64,000 bases of DNA from Acheta domesticus. Taxonomy: Eukaryota > Arthropoda > Insecta > Orthoptera > Gryllidae. A model generated the notes under the pieces. The model saw nothing but the letters and a program-made list of their open reading frames with translations, did not search any database and was not told the DNA's origin. Positions within the stretch are counted from its first letter, which is position 1, and every line of letters starts with the position of its first letter. The stretch lies in contig JAHLJT010000631.1 of the NCBI GenBank assembly GCA_031308135.1, forward strand, positions 192,704,549-192,768,548. Direction: 5' to 3'. Made by a program: the position numbers and the translations under genes. This document shows positions 11,146 through 23,725 of the stretch, piece after piece.

Positions 11146-13539
11146 GGGGCATCCTGGACAGCGTTTCTCGTGAACTAAATGCACAAGCACATACTGGCGA
11201 CCAGACAATCTTGAGGATCTCCTGGTCAATAAACACATCGAAATGAATCAAATATAAAGGTCCTCCTAAGGACCAAACATGTTCCTGTATTTTGTTTAGA
11301 TGTATAGCCTTGCGATAAATAATAAATAATAATTGGTGTCTTGACAGTGTAGAGTTTGTATGATCTCTTCTTGAGAACCCTAATATAGTTTGTTAAATTC
11401 AAATATTAATAGTCTCACATAAAAATTGCACTTTTAATATTCAATTATACACGGCGCATACAAGGGGTGTATGCAGCTCTCACTCTTAGAAGCTAATAAT
11501 ACGTTTTGAAAAATATAGCTTTTCTAATTTTATGTACTAACGAAAATCAATCAATATACAATATCATTTGTTAACGTTACACATAATACTTAGTCACAAG
11601 TCAACAAATAGAAATACGTTCTAAATGTAGTATAAGTGAAAAATTTCTTACAAGAAAACATCAAAGACGGCTGGATAAATATGTAATTCCCTTCTCCTCG
11701 AGAAAAATCCTGGTTGTAACACTAACTATATATTTTAACCTCGGAGGTACAGTTTTATCAATTTTGCGTTAAAATAGTAGTATATTTTAATTTTGTTCTA
11801 TATCTTTGTTTTTAAGATATTACAAACAGTGTCTAAACAGTATTATATACAAAGTTTGAATCGGTAAACAATGGATAATCCACTTGGATTCACAGGATGA
11901 TGCACGTTTGAACAATTTCCTGAAAAATTAGGGAAGCGTGAGATAATGTCCAACACCTCCGAGACACAGATATATAATTTTGTCTAACACACTTTTGCAC
12001 GTAAAGTTAATCAAAACAATGCAATTTTAAATAATCTTGTCAACGTTGACTTTCCTTCTTGATTACAAGTAAATGAATCTGTCTATGATCAATTATCAGA
12101 AAATGGCAATCGCTAATACTGAAGCAATGAATGTCAAGATGATATCAAATTCATTCGTAATTAGGTTGTCAAGTAGCGTACCGTATCTCTTGTATCCATG
12201 AGTATGCACGGAGAACAAACATCTTTTCGAATATGAATCCACTGTGAATAAGTTGAGATTCAATCCATTGCGCTGGCGCTGGCGATGACAAGCACAAAGG
12301 AAGGAGAAATCGTTAGGGTTATTGTCTTCTAACGCGCTTGATTATCTTAATATTGTAGAAAAGTAATTGCAGTAAAATAAGATCATGAAACTGTTTCCTC
12401 ATGTTCTCAAACGAATAATTAAATCCTTAAACAAACTAGGTGTTAGAATAGCACTAGTGTTATGTGGAGTGAAAAAATATAATTGGCAGAGAAAAACACC
12501 AATTAAAAAAAGAAGGATTAAAAGTTTGCTGTGTAATGGAAGAGATCTTGTATATTAACACTCGATCGACGCATTATGCAGCTGAACTTTACCTCTCCAT
12601 CAGGCCGCGACAAAAGCCTAGCGCAATAGGCTTGGAATCATTGAGCCAATGACAAAATCGTATGCACGCTGAATCTTAAGTGTCACTAATGTTTATGTAG
12701 GGAGAAATCTCCAAGCACTATTATTCTTAAGCACAACCTCCAAAACAACATGAAATAAAAACAGCTTCTGACGAGATTTCAATGCACGTCAGTAACGATG
12801 AACCTTATTTGGGAGACTCATAGAAGGGCGAGAGAAGGGAATAAAATAATATCAATGTGAATGAACGAATATATAAACAATTAATAAATTCGGTAAAAAC
12901 TAGTTATCAAAGTTACTGCATATCATAATATACATAAATCTAGTTACAGGTTTTTCTTGTACTCTAAATATCCAAATCGGTAAATTTAAAACATACATAA
13001 TCCTGAAAACTAACAGATATTTTAAGTAAAAAGTTTGCAGTAATTACTCCCATCCGATTTTCCGCAATTTTCAGAAGGGCAAAAAAGATAATAACATGCG
13101 TACGTTTCTTTAATTTCCAGAGTCATTTTTAAGAGAAGATGTGCATTGTGTTTTGTTATCCTTAATTTTGTGTTGGCGCGAAATAACCTCAGTTTCATGT
13201 AATACAATTCACGATTATCCCTGATAATCTTCGAAAATCTTTCATTCATCTCGCCTCTCCTTTTGTTTCCCAGCGTCCTGTTCACAAAACGAATATCACA
13301 CCATTCATTATGCATGAGAATGCATAGTATTTGAAACCTTGAAAAGACTTGGAACGCAGAATGACTCATTCTGCACCTTCTTCCTGACTTTTCCCCCTCA
13401 ACCCGGAGGCTGGTGCTCGTTTCGTCTCAATCATTTGAGGAGCTCAGAATAATAACGGTATATCCGCACCGACTTCACAATTTCAGTTTGAAGTATGACG
13501 GTGAACTCCTGCCCATCATATGTTGAAACTAGTGGCGGT
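11146..13539. other. AT-rich intron DNA, nothing recognised
   Basis: Lies inside the 14.7-kb intron between exons d and e. Short random frames only. Confidence 0.6.
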
Positions 13540-14215
13540 TAAACAGAACGTACTTTCTCGCTCGTTTATGCACACAAAATTATGCATGACATTCTTTTAA
13601 AATATATCTTTAAGGAACATATTTCATTAAGGAAAAATTCTCTATCTTCATGATTGTAGTTGTAGGACGACGGCGAAAAAAGTTTGAATTCGTGCAATTT
13701 TCCAAAAAATCAGTTTTCAACGAAAATGAGATCTGCACTACTCTCTTAAACGTCATTCACACTATCCAACAACAAAATTTAATCCAAAAAGATACAACCA
13801 TTTTTTTGAAAATTTGGAAAATGTCCCAGGGGCTTCATGTAAAGAAATCCCCAAAATTAAAATATCAATTTCAAATACAGGGGGACGCAACATCAGTAAG
13901 GTCGATTGAGGAATATCAATTTTGAAAAAAATCGGCCGAACGTTTTAGCCGCTAGCGTTGTCTACAGACGGGCCGACAGATAAACATCTGTCCGCCCGTC
14001 TGTAGACCGTCAATCGATTTTTCGGTTTCAAAGACTCACTAAATAATGATTTTGGCTACAATACATGTTATAGGATTTTTTTCTAAATTTGGAAAGTGGA
14101 TTCGTCCACCTTTTGTTACTAGGGCCCGGAAATAAGAGTTTTCTGCCAAAAATTAACCGTTTTTTCGCGCATTACTTAACTTTCTTTCTGCTGCGTAAGC
14201 GGTAGCGAGAAAGTA
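13540..14215 (+). repeat. Dispersed repeat D, copy 1
   Basis: Shares an ordered series of segments with 58085-58440: ACTTTCTCGC.CGT, TTAAGGAACA.ATTTCATTAA, AAAATTCTCTATCTT, TTCTTAAACG-type and ATTATCCAACA-like stretches. It also resembles 46300-47145. Near 13930 it contains a motif reading CGGCCGAACGTTTTAGCCGCTAGCG, followed by a strong hairpin. The 91-codon plus frame inside it is repeat-derived. The element class is unknown. Confidence 0.65.
13960..14007. repeat. Near-perfect hairpin, 21-bp arms
   Basis: GTCTACAGACGGGCCGACAG+A and its complement (one mismatch) flank a 6-base loop TAAACA. It lies inside repeat D. Confidence 0.9.
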
Positions 14216-15590
14216 AAAAAAACATAAATTAGGTTATGGAAAAATCCTCATATTCTATCTTAAAAGATTTCGTCCGTAGTGAAAGTGAACGAGAATGAAA
14301 ACAAAACAAGTAATTTTTCTCGAAACGAACTTCGGTTGGGATCTGCGGTCATTATTCCGAGCGCCTCATTAAGTTCGCACTTCTCGCAGTTAACTGTACA
14401 CGCTCCGTATCTGACCAATCTCGCATCTCTTGCCTTCGCCACTCAACGCACGCATCCCTCTTGGAGCCACCTTCCGGAGGCTTTAACCCGCCGACCCTCT
14501 TCTTCCGGAGGAAGGCTTTGTAAGCGGCATTCGGAGGAAGTTGTTCGCGCGCCAAGCGAGAGGCCGTTTGGGCACGTGAGAGGCGCCCCGCGCCCCCCGC
14601 CGGCTGTGTGAACGGAGTTTCCCCGGGTGATGGATGGGCCGCGGTGGTGCTACAAGGGTAATGAGATGGTCGGAGACAAGGCGGCCGGACAGGCCAACAA
14701 ATAAAAAGTAGGTGGCCGGTACGACGAGTAATGAGTTAAGGGAGGTGCGTTTTGTAAGAGAAGTTATGGGTCGCTGAGGCGACAGGAAAAGGCAGATAGG
14801 TTTTGAGGTCTGGAGGTCAGATGCGATTGCGATGCGGTGCAAATAAATCATGGGGCAATGAGGGATCGGAAATGACAAAAGTCAATAAGGCGCTTGGGTG
14901 AACACGGATGACAACAAGCCATTGAGGAGGAAGAGAATAACAAGACGTCGGCAATGATTTCGGAAAAGAGTAAAGCGCGAATAAGTGAAGTTACAATACG
15001 AATTAAAAGGGTCAACTAAATAATATGGTACTGAAAAGACAGCAAAGAGAAGCGGAAACACTTGAAATACAATGCAGAATTTAGAGAGTCGTCGAAAGAG
15101 TCGTCGAAAGAGAAATGGGAGCCGGCCAAATACGGGATGACCTGGCACACCCGGCTCCAACGAGTTGCATGCTGCCTGCTGCAATGAATCTAACGTACAA
15201 GACTTACGCTGAGAAGACGATAGCAAGCAATGACCCAGAAACAAAATGTTTCCAGAAGAAGTCGTAGTTAACGGAGAAAAGAACAAAAAACGTTTAAAAA
15301 AGTTTCATACACAACCTAAGCATTTTGACATAAACTTACGGGAATAGTGGCTCGTAAGATATCTAAATCTTCAAAATTCTTGCCGGCAGGTACAAGATAA
15401 TGACTACCATAAAATGAGGAAAGAAAATACTGCTAAGGAATCCCGTACATTAAAAAACATTGCCAGCCTGCCTCATAAAATCACTAACCCATCGCTGACC
15501 GAATAATTAAAGCCCAAGGAGGGCTTACGCTTCTGGATCCGCTAGTCAAAAGCGCGCACATTACTTCGCGAACTTCGTCAGCGCAATGGA
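14216..15590. other. Intron DNA with a GC-rich centre; no gene supported
   Basis: A GC-rich patch spans about 14400-14680. Open frames on both strands lack splice partners in phase with the SEA-domain gene, whose exons d and e join directly across this region. A short tandem AGTCGTCGAAAG occurs near 15086. Confidence 0.4.
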
Positions 15591-16135
15591 ATGAAGGTGA
15601 GAGGGCGTGTGGCGGACAAGGGAGCAGGTGAGTTAGCGGGCGAGGGCGAGGGCTGGGGCGTAGGCGAGGGGCGGACGAGGACGATGGCACAGGCGAGGGG
15701 CGGACGAGGACGATGGCACAGGCGAGGGGGCGGGCAAGGCCGCGGGCGAGGGAGCGGGCGAGGGAACGGGCGAGGGAGCGGTTGAGAGCGCGAGCGAGAA
15801 TGTGGGCAAGGGCGCGGACATGGGGCGTGCGAGGGTGAAGGCGAGGGGTGGGCGAAGGGGCGGGCGAGGGCAGGCGAGGAGGCAGGCGAGGAAGCGGGCG
15901 AGGAGGCAGGCGAGGAGGCGAGCGAGGAAGCGGGCGAAGAGGCGGGCGAGGAGCCCGGCGAGGAGGCGGGTGAGCAGGCGGGCGAGAAGGCGGGCGAGAA
16001 GGCGGGAAGAAGGTGGGCGAGTGGGCGGGCGAGGGGCGGTCGAAGAAGCGGGCGAGGAGGCGGGCGAGGAGGCGGGTGAGGAGTCTGGCGACAGGAAAGG
16101 GCAAGAGGACGGGCGAGAGGGCGGGTGAGGGTTTG
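15591..16135 (+). repeat. GC-rich minisatellite of GGCGAGGAGGCGGGCGAGG type
   Basis: Degenerate tandem repeats of roughly 11-12 bases built on GCGGGCGAGGA, with a longer higher-order repeat (GGGCGGACGAGGACGATGGC twice) near 15670-15725. It opens long Arg/Gly/Glu and Pro/Ser/Ala frames on both strands, up to 340 codons on the minus strand. These are artefacts of repeat composition and not a protein-coding gene. Confidence 0.85.
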
Positions 16136-16253
16136 GCAGAGAGGAGGGGCTGGAGGAAGAACAACGCTAGGCATGCGGCGCTGCGGGAGAGCGGGGCAGC
16201 GGGCGCGAGCAAGAAAGATGAGCTGAGGGCAGCTAGCAGCCTCCTCCGCGAAA

Positions 16254-16315
16254 GCGCACGGCGCGGTGGCGCGGCGCGGCGCGGCGCGGCGCGGCGCGGC
16301 GCGGGCGCAGCCCGG
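16254..16315. repeat. (GGCGC)n microsatellite
   Basis: A run of GGCGC units, preceded and followed by GC-rich sequence. Confidence 0.9.
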
Positions 16316-16429
16316 AGGCGGCAGATCGGCGAGGTCGCGGCACAGTTAGGCCGCGTGGGAGATCTCGCAGGCGCGGCGCCGAGTGCAGCTTGCCACGGCG
16401 CACGAGGCGAGTGCACGGGGGGGGGCAGT

Positions 16430-17460
16430 ATTTGCAATGAAATTATTCGGATTCGTTTGTTATCTGTCGGTGTCTCTGTAGATGTAGTTTCCATTGGACA
16501 GAACATTCATCGGACAACGACCTCATGATATGGATGATGCATTCACATAAAAATAAAAAGTTCAGATAGGAAACAAAAGCAGTAGAAAGACTAGTTTCGC
16601 AACAGAAAAAAAATCAACTATCTGCATATGCATCACAACGGACGATATTTTGCGATAATTTGTGCATTTCGTGATAATTTCAAAAATGAAACAGTGATGT
16701 ATTACTACATTTTTACATTAGTGTGTTTTTGTACGTGTATTTTTAATCCCTTGTGTGTAACTGACGCCAAGGATAGATTAATTTACAAAATTAATATAGT
16801 AACTCAAACACATATCAAATAGATAATGTCTCCAATTTTCCTTCGAATCCTCATCAATTTTGTTTACCCCTCAGAGAATATTTGTCATTCAATGTTTGTT
16901 TCCAGAATGTGTGCAGTTGACTTGCATCATCATGCATCAATTATTTCTTTACGCTGCTACATTTTATTTTGAATAACACGTCTTATTAACTCGACGTTTC
17001 TTTAAATTATTCCATTTGGAACCTATAGTATGCTTTAAATGCCATAATATTGAATTAACAACCCTGGTAGATTACGTTTATTTTGTTGATTTCAATTTTT
17101 ATTCAATTATTTATTATCCAAAAATGTACATTTGTAAACTTGGAAAGAGCGCGACATAATCATTGAAAGAAGAATATTCAATACATCGAACATCATTCAT
17201 GAAGGTTAACTTATTTTTCTTGCTTATTCCTAATATTTATAAACGATGAGAGTGAATTAAATTGATGAACGGTAAGAGTTGAAGAGAAATTGAGAAATTA
17301 TGTTGATAAACGGTATGAGGAATCATAGAAATATGTTTGTAAAATACTTAACATATACAGAATTATATCATAATAACAAGTTTCTGTTCCCTTCATTTGA
17401 TGTAATGCCCTTCACTTGAATGTAAGCCCTTCATTTACGATGATTATTCTTTCGATCCAT
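16430..17460. other. AT-rich intron DNA, nothing recognised
   Basis: Between exons d and e. No repeats or gene evidence seen. Confidence 0.55.
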
Positions 17461-17463
17461 ACC

Positions 17464-17878
17464 ACATTTGGACGGTGTTATGCACCAAATGGCTAAGCGC
17501 CATTTTTGAAAAAAATGAAATATGGATGCCATTAGTTGCATTGGCCATGTTATAAGTGTACGCAAAATTTTGGCGCCAAATCTGTAAAAATAGCCTGATA
17601 ATTAATGAAAAATCTAAACGCCATTAGTCACATCAGGGATTTTATGTTTCGCAACAATCGGCTATAAAACTAGATCTTCAAATCTGCTGTTCTTAATTTC
17701 ACATTATGCAGGTAAGCGCCAGATATTCCACTCATGTTTGTGTAGTTTCAATGAATGAAATAATTAAATTACAGTTTTTAGAGCTGAAAATGAAATAAAA
17801 CCTTTGAACACGATTATCTCAAAAACTTGTGTGATGTCGCATAGCCGGTTGATGTATAACACCGTCCATTTGATCACG
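17464..17878. mobile_element. Foldback/MITE-like element, about 410 bp
   Basis: GGACGGTGTTATGCACC at 17470 is mirrored by GATGTATAACACCGTCC at 17851. Extended arms of about 28 bp show a few mismatches. The interior repeats the motif CCATTAGT(C/T)(A/G)CAT. There is no coding capacity, and the target duplication is not resolved. Confidence 0.6.
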
Positions 17879-17879
17879 A

Positions 17880-19665
17880 ACGTGTCTCTGACGGAGCCCC
17901 ATCGTCATCATCCCACCGCCGTCAATGAGTCTTGTTCGCTCGCGGAGACGAGTGTCGTGAAGCGAGACGCACATCGCTTGCGCGGGCGGACATTCTGCGG
18001 CTGCAGCGCTCTTCGCTGCCTCCAGCGCCGCGCGCTATCGCAATCGTGGAAATGGATTTAATACGGGGAAGAACGTCTTCACTTAAAGCATTGAGATCCG
18101 TCGCAGATGGAAGCACAATTCATTTCTTCATCTCAGATGATGGCGTATTGTTCTTTCTTGTATGCGAGTGTGTTCCTTGTGTGGTGAAGGGAAGAAGTCA
18201 AGTTCGCCACAAGTCTCTCTTACCCCCAAGCGTGAGAATGTAACTATGAGAGGCGTAATTAGCTATCCGGCAAAGTTGACAAACAATCCAAATGTCATAT
18301 ACATACATTAAAAATTAAGTTACTATAAAATACTAATTGCTCTTTAAAATATTGGGGAAAGACGTGTCCTGCCCCGTCCCTCACTGTAGCAACGTCAATG
18401 TCTCTTCAATTGGAGAACTAATATTTTGGGTTTAGTCGTAGGGGCAAAAAATGTGAGTCTTTGAGAAGGTGTCTTTTTGGAGACAACCCTAAGGGAGTGT
18501 ATCTAAATTGGGACACTCAGACTGCTGATAATTCATCAATTGTTGAGGTCGTATTTAATTTAGACACAGATAAGAATATGAAAGAGTGATTTTACAGATT
18601 AAATAACATTTCATTTTCTTTTGGAAAGTCGAGGACTGGAGATATCTATTGTCGTAGGGGAAAGGTCGTTTATTTCGCTGTGAAGGCATTCCGAGGTAGA
18701 CATGTAAAGGGTTTAGAAATGTATTACAGATTAACATTTTTAACATTTTACTGTTTTCCCTATTTCCTATTCCTCCACGAATTGTATTTATGCTTTCACG
18801 CAGAGAGGAGCTGGTAAGTAGAACTTGAATGAATTGCCGAATTTGAAAAACCAGTGGCGACATTTTTCATGATTGTAATACAGATATATTTAATATTTGA
18901 AGGAATATTCTTGATCATTTGGTCTCGGAAGAATTAGGTTTTGAAAGAATTCGAAAAAATTCAAATGAAAATATTTTTTAATTGCTACGTAAATCTCCGA
19001 TCTTCGAATTCCAAGCACTGGGAAGCACGAGGGCCTGCGATTACCTGGAAAAGATATTCACGAGAAAGGCAGGGCGGTGATATTCTCTTCCGCGAATCTG
19101 TGCTCAGGCAAGGGGTAAGGTATGGCGGCACCTTGGAGTGGAGAACAAGCGCGAAGGCGCCCAGCGGCTGCTCGTCCCAGATCCGGGCCTTCCGCATTCG
19201 GAGAGGGGGACAACGGTCAAACACGCCTCGCGCTTCGCACTTGTCAACGCAGCGGCACGATTTCTCCGCCAACGCTTTGCCTCTGCCACCTGCCTCCCAT
19301 CTTCACTGTCTTCGCCTTCACTCTGGCCGCCTGTCTCTCTCTCTCTCTCTCTGTCACGCACACACATAAATACATACATCATTTAAATTCGTACGCCTCT
19401 ATTTACAGCTGTCTCTATTGTCCATCTTTCATCTTATCACTGTGACATCTACGCATTGACAACACCACCATGCAATCGGTGCTATCTAAAATTCTATCTC
19501 TAAGTCTTCCGGCAACAGAATGGATACGAGGGGAGAAGAACAGTGCTCAGATTTATTAAGTTCTCTTTTAGTTTCTTTTCCAAAGAAATTGCATAGAATC
19601 GCTCGTTTTAATAATTTTTATTTTGTACACAACGTATTAAGTGTCACTTGCGTAAGAATCAAATA
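17880..19665. other. Intron DNA with two GC patches
   Basis: GC-richer patches lie at about 17890-18050 and 19010-19330; the latter ends in a (TC)n tract at 19336-19352. No supported exon. Confidence 0.45.
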
Positions 19666-19669
19666 CGTT

Positions 19670-20330
19670 CAATGGCAGCGGGGTTGCGAAGTGGTGACGA
19701 TGGCAGCGGGGGATCTGTGGGTTCGAATTCTACCCTGGGAATGAATGTTTGGTTCAGTATTGTTGCTTGGGGGAGCTTTCCCAACCACCATGAAACACTT
19801 TAGTAACCTTTTCCCTTCCCAGTCCTTTTCCTGCCAGAAAATGTGTGAGTATGAGGTGATATAGATTTCGTGTGAAGATGTTTGTACCGGATTACATTGT
19901 CATGTATCCTAGAGATAAGGTTGTTGATTCTTATGGTTGAATAAATCAGACACGCATTGAAACTCACACGTCTTTTCATGTAGTATCGGCTTCCACGCAG
20001 TAATGATCAGAACAACTATGACTGACTGCTTGCCAAGGCGAGTAATCTCCGAATTGGGACCGCTATGTGAATGCCACTTGGCCGCCACGAAACGTCGCTA
20101 TTCTAAAAAAGTGCAAGTTCTGCTATGAGCTTACCACCTACCAGTGGCAGGAGAGTTCTCGACTGCAATGAGCTTTCATTTCACAGCAGAGTTAAGGAGT
20201 GGAAGCTAGGTGAAGGTTTCCAAGGATGTAAAAAATAAAATAATCCTAGTGAAGATCAGAAAGCGTTAGCTCATAATCGAAAAGTTAAATGTACGATGTT
20301 GATGATGAACTCTTGTATTAGGTTAAACTA
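19670..20330 (+). mobile_element. SINE-C copy 1
   Basis: A tRNA-like head with B box GGGTTCGAATTCTACCC (about 19719) is followed by a long body, which ends in a GTTGATGATGAA tail near 20300. The body segments GCAGAGTTAAGGAGTGG.AGCTAGG and CCAAGGATGTAAAAAA match the copy at 33001-33475 in order. Confidence 0.65.
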
Positions 20331-20799
20331 TATTGGAATTATCAATTGTACGGCTAAGAACATTTATTACATAAAAGTGAATATGTGCACGCAAGTATGT
20401 ATCTGTGTACGAGTGTGTATGCATGCAAGTATCTATGTTTCACAAAAATATTTTTGGACCACTTCAATATACTGAAGCGATAGCTCCAAAAATTTAGAAG
20501 GAAAAAATAAGGTTTTGCAATTTAAAATATTACTGCAAAATGGGTTGTTTTTATTACAAAGTTGAGTTAATGCAATACGGAGTGCATCTAAAAATACAGG
20601 TTGCATGTTGCCGGACGACGCGAGGCAGAGCCCGGTAGGATCAAGTGAAGTGGGTGGTGACAGGAAGGAAACGAACAGAGCGGGGCGTTATGGAAGGGGA
20701 GGGGCAGGGGAAGCATGCCATATACGAAGAGGGAGGGAGCGGCACGTGGTAGATGGATAAAGGGAAGAGGCGGAGCGGGAACCCTGCGGAGCAACCGGA

Positions 20800-20975
20800 C
20801 AGAAAGGAGTGAATGGAGCGTATAGAGTGGATAGAGCAGATGAGTGGATAGAGCGGATAGAGGAAGAAAGTGGATAGTTCGAATGGAGCGGATAGAGTGG
20901 ATAGTGTGGATGGCGTGGATAGAGCGGATGGAGTGGAGAGTGGATGGAGTGGATCTAGCGGATAGAGCGGAGGGA
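20800..20975. repeat. Minisatellite of GAGTGGATA / GAGCGGATA units
   Basis: About 9-10-base units repeated with substitutions between AGTGAATGGAGCG and AGCGGATAGAGCGGAGGG. Confidence 0.85.
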
Positions 20976-22735
20976 TTCTTCCATTAGGATTCCATTTACA
21001 AATATTTCTATTAATCGTTATTCATTATTTCCTACCAAGAAAGCCACATTTTCATTTCAAAGCATTTCATCGTCAACTTCCCGTAACGGATTAGATACAG
21101 AAAGGAGAGTAATGCGTAATTAACCTCGTCACCTGAATCAAGGATCCCACCACTTTTACAAAAGTAGGTCCGAGAGAGCGTGAAAAATTGTTGATCATTT
21201 CCATTAACATCTCTTCTCTTCCCCAATTCTCGCCCAGAGTGCTTTTCCTCACTCCACCGGCAAAGGTATACGCACAGATAATACCATGTTCACCTCCATC
21301 ACCCTTCACAAAGAGCTCCGCCCCCTCACCAACACTCCCTCTTCAGCGCCCCCCTCAACCTGTACTTGAGACCGGTGGTGACCCAGGCGTCCGCCGGCGT
21401 CGCCTCTCGGAGGCGCAAGTGCAAACGGTCTTCGGCGACGCTCTGCTCCCGCGCGCAAATAGGGAAAACGCGTCGCCGCCCACGCTGACCCGTGGGCACG
21501 CCGCCGCCGCACCCACCGCCGCGCCGCGCCCCTCCAGCCCCATTCCTCCTTTCTCCTGCGGGGGCTCACCTGCCCCCGTGCAATCGCATCATCTCTAAAA
21601 TGTCTCTTTCCTCATTTTTTTTCTGGTTTGCCTTGGAAACGAAGCTTTGAAAAATCGGTTAGTCTCTCTTTTAAGTCACCCAGTTTTTAAGTGTTCTTTC
21701 ATTTATGCGAGAAATTATTGTTTTTGTGAACGTAAACGATTGGATATTTAAAGTAGTTGTAAATATATATAATTTGTTCATTATTATTTCCGAGTGATAC
21801 TTTTCTGAGTGATACTAATATACTTTTGATGAAATTTTGTTAAAAACTTATTTTATTCTAAGTGCCACAAGATATATGATTTTTTTAAAATTCTAATATT
21901 TATTCTACATTGTTACAAATTCCTCCTGTTTTAAAGAATGTGTATTATAAAATACTTATACGTACATTTCATGACTATATGACTTTCTATAATCATTTTA
22001 ATAAAAAACATGTTGTTTTATTATACTTCTTCATTTCAATAATTAAAATTCAAGAACAAAGAATAGGCTTACCTCTTGCTCGTCTGCATAAAAGTTCTCA
22101 CGTCAGAATTTGGTCTTTTAAAACAGTCAAAATAATAAAATAAAAATTACGGATTCAAAGGGACGAGTTTTGGTAAGAAGTAATTTTCCACAAGTAATGT
22201 TTTATTTACTTTTTAGACCATCAAGACGAGGAAATCTGTAAGACTGTTTATTTTCTAAGATTACATCAGGATAGAAATGATTACGATCGAAAATTACGAG
22301 AAGATTCCTCGTCTACACTGAACGTAAACCAGAATTTCATAAATTGCAAATTTTATTACATTAAATTCGCAATAATTACAGCTTTCAATTGCAATCAAAT
22401 CAAATTAGCCAACTTTCCCAAAATAAACCAAGACTAATCAAGCGCCTGTAACCTCTCTGAATCCTCCTCAGAGGTGAAGCGGTCTAATGCAGTGAAGCGC
22501 CGTCAGTGCCTGGTGGCGCTCGCCACGGCAGTGTCATCTCGACCTCGGACGCGGGCGTCGCCGCTTCGCCAGCGCAAATAGAAAGGTCGCCGGCCGCTGC
22601 ACCTCCCTCCTCCTCGCGTCCCCACCCACCCCCACCCACATCCACATCCGCGAGGGCTCTTCACGCGCTTTCACGCGGCGGCCGTCTCCTGCGAAGGACG
22701 CGTGTTCGACCCCCACTTAGCGCTTGCGACTTTCC
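20976..22735. other. Intron DNA with GC patches at 21330-21570 and 22490-22735
   Basis: Frames in these patches were tested as possible exons of the SEA-domain gene. They were not accepted because exon d and exon e join in phase through the middle of the SEA fold. The rest is AT-rich. Confidence 0.45.
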
Positions 22736-22739
22736 TCTT

Positions 22740-23065
22740 TTATCTGAGTGAGGCGGCGGCGGCGGCAGTGAAAACAGTGACTGTGGCGGAGGAGGAGGGG
22801 ATAGTAGAGCGGTGGTACTTGTGGCTGTTGCAGTGATGAGTGCATAGGAGATGGTGGCGGAGGCAAAGGAGGAGACAGTACTGAGGAAGGAGGCGTTGCC
22901 GAAGGCTCTGGAGGAAGCTGGGACGGTAGCGGAGGTGGGGGGGGCGACGGCGGAGGAGAGGGTGAGGATGAGGTCGGTCGCGGTGGCGAAAGCAGGGGCG
23001 AAATAGGAAACGGAGGTAAAAATGGATATAGTGGAGACAGCAGGGAGGCGACGATGGAGGCACTG
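22740..23065. repeat. Degenerate purine-rich triplet repeat (GGN/GAN)
   Basis: Plus-strand runs of GGCGGCGGCGG, GGAGGAGGAGG and TGGTGG. The long Pro/Ser frames on the minus strand are low complexity. Confidence 0.8.
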
Positions 23066-23439
23066 GTGGTGGAGATCGTAGGGGTGATAGTGATGACTAC
23101 GGGACAGATTTTAATGAAATGTATTTTTTTCTTTTTTACTTCAGAACCATGCCATTTAGTATAAACATTAATATTATATAATGACAAAACGAAAGACCAA
23201 TTTTTGTAGGTCTTTTTTTGCATTTTTCGTCAATTTCGACTAAGTCATTTTTTACACTTTACCGTAATTTTTAAAACATTTTTCGTTGATTTCATCAATT
23301 TTAATATCATTTTAATGATACTTGCTTCAAATAATATTTACAAAAGGCCAACAAATGTTCTCCACGGAATACCTGAGTATAATCTATTTGATTTCTTTGC
23401 TAAAAAATCGTAACGTCAGCAACTGTGAAGATGTAACCT

Positions 23440-23725
23440 AAGTTTGCGTTGTAAGGATGGTGACGCGGACGATGGTGCGCGCGGTGGTGGGGATGATGGT
23501 GGGGACGGTGGTGAAGTCGGTGATGAGGACGATGGTGCGGGCGGTGGAGGGAATAGTGGTGGAGAGGACGATGGGGACGGGGACGGCGGCGAGGGCGCGA
23601 TGGCGGTGGGGACAGTGACTATGGTGGCGGGGACAGTGCCGGAATCGGGAGGGCGTGCGAAGGCGTGGCAGTGCAATGGCAACGGCGGGGTCAGGGGCGT
23701 TGGTGGTAGTGATGACAGTGCCGGA
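23440..23725. repeat. Degenerate GGTGATGGNGA triplet repeat
   Basis: Repeated GGTGGTGGGGATGATGG and GAGGACGATGG.G units. The Gly/Asp-rich plus frame (142 codons) and Pro/Ser-rich minus frame are repeat artefacts. Confidence 0.8.

Noticed and set aside
10578..11173. Overlapping plus-strand frames of 123-185 codons
   Set aside because: They cover the antisense of exon e and the 88-bp tandem repeat; no start, splice or domain support.
15484..16506. 340-codon minus-strand frame, and overlapping frames on both strands
   Set aside because: It lies on the GC-rich minisatellite; composition is Arg/Pro/Ser/Ala low complexity with no domain or splice context.
21300..21600. Candidate minus-strand exon between exons d and e
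   Set aside because: Exons d and e already join in phase in the middle of the SEA fold, so an exon here would break the domain.
22717..23223. 168-codon minus frame, Pro/Ser-rich
   Set aside because: Product of the GGN/GAN triplet repeat.
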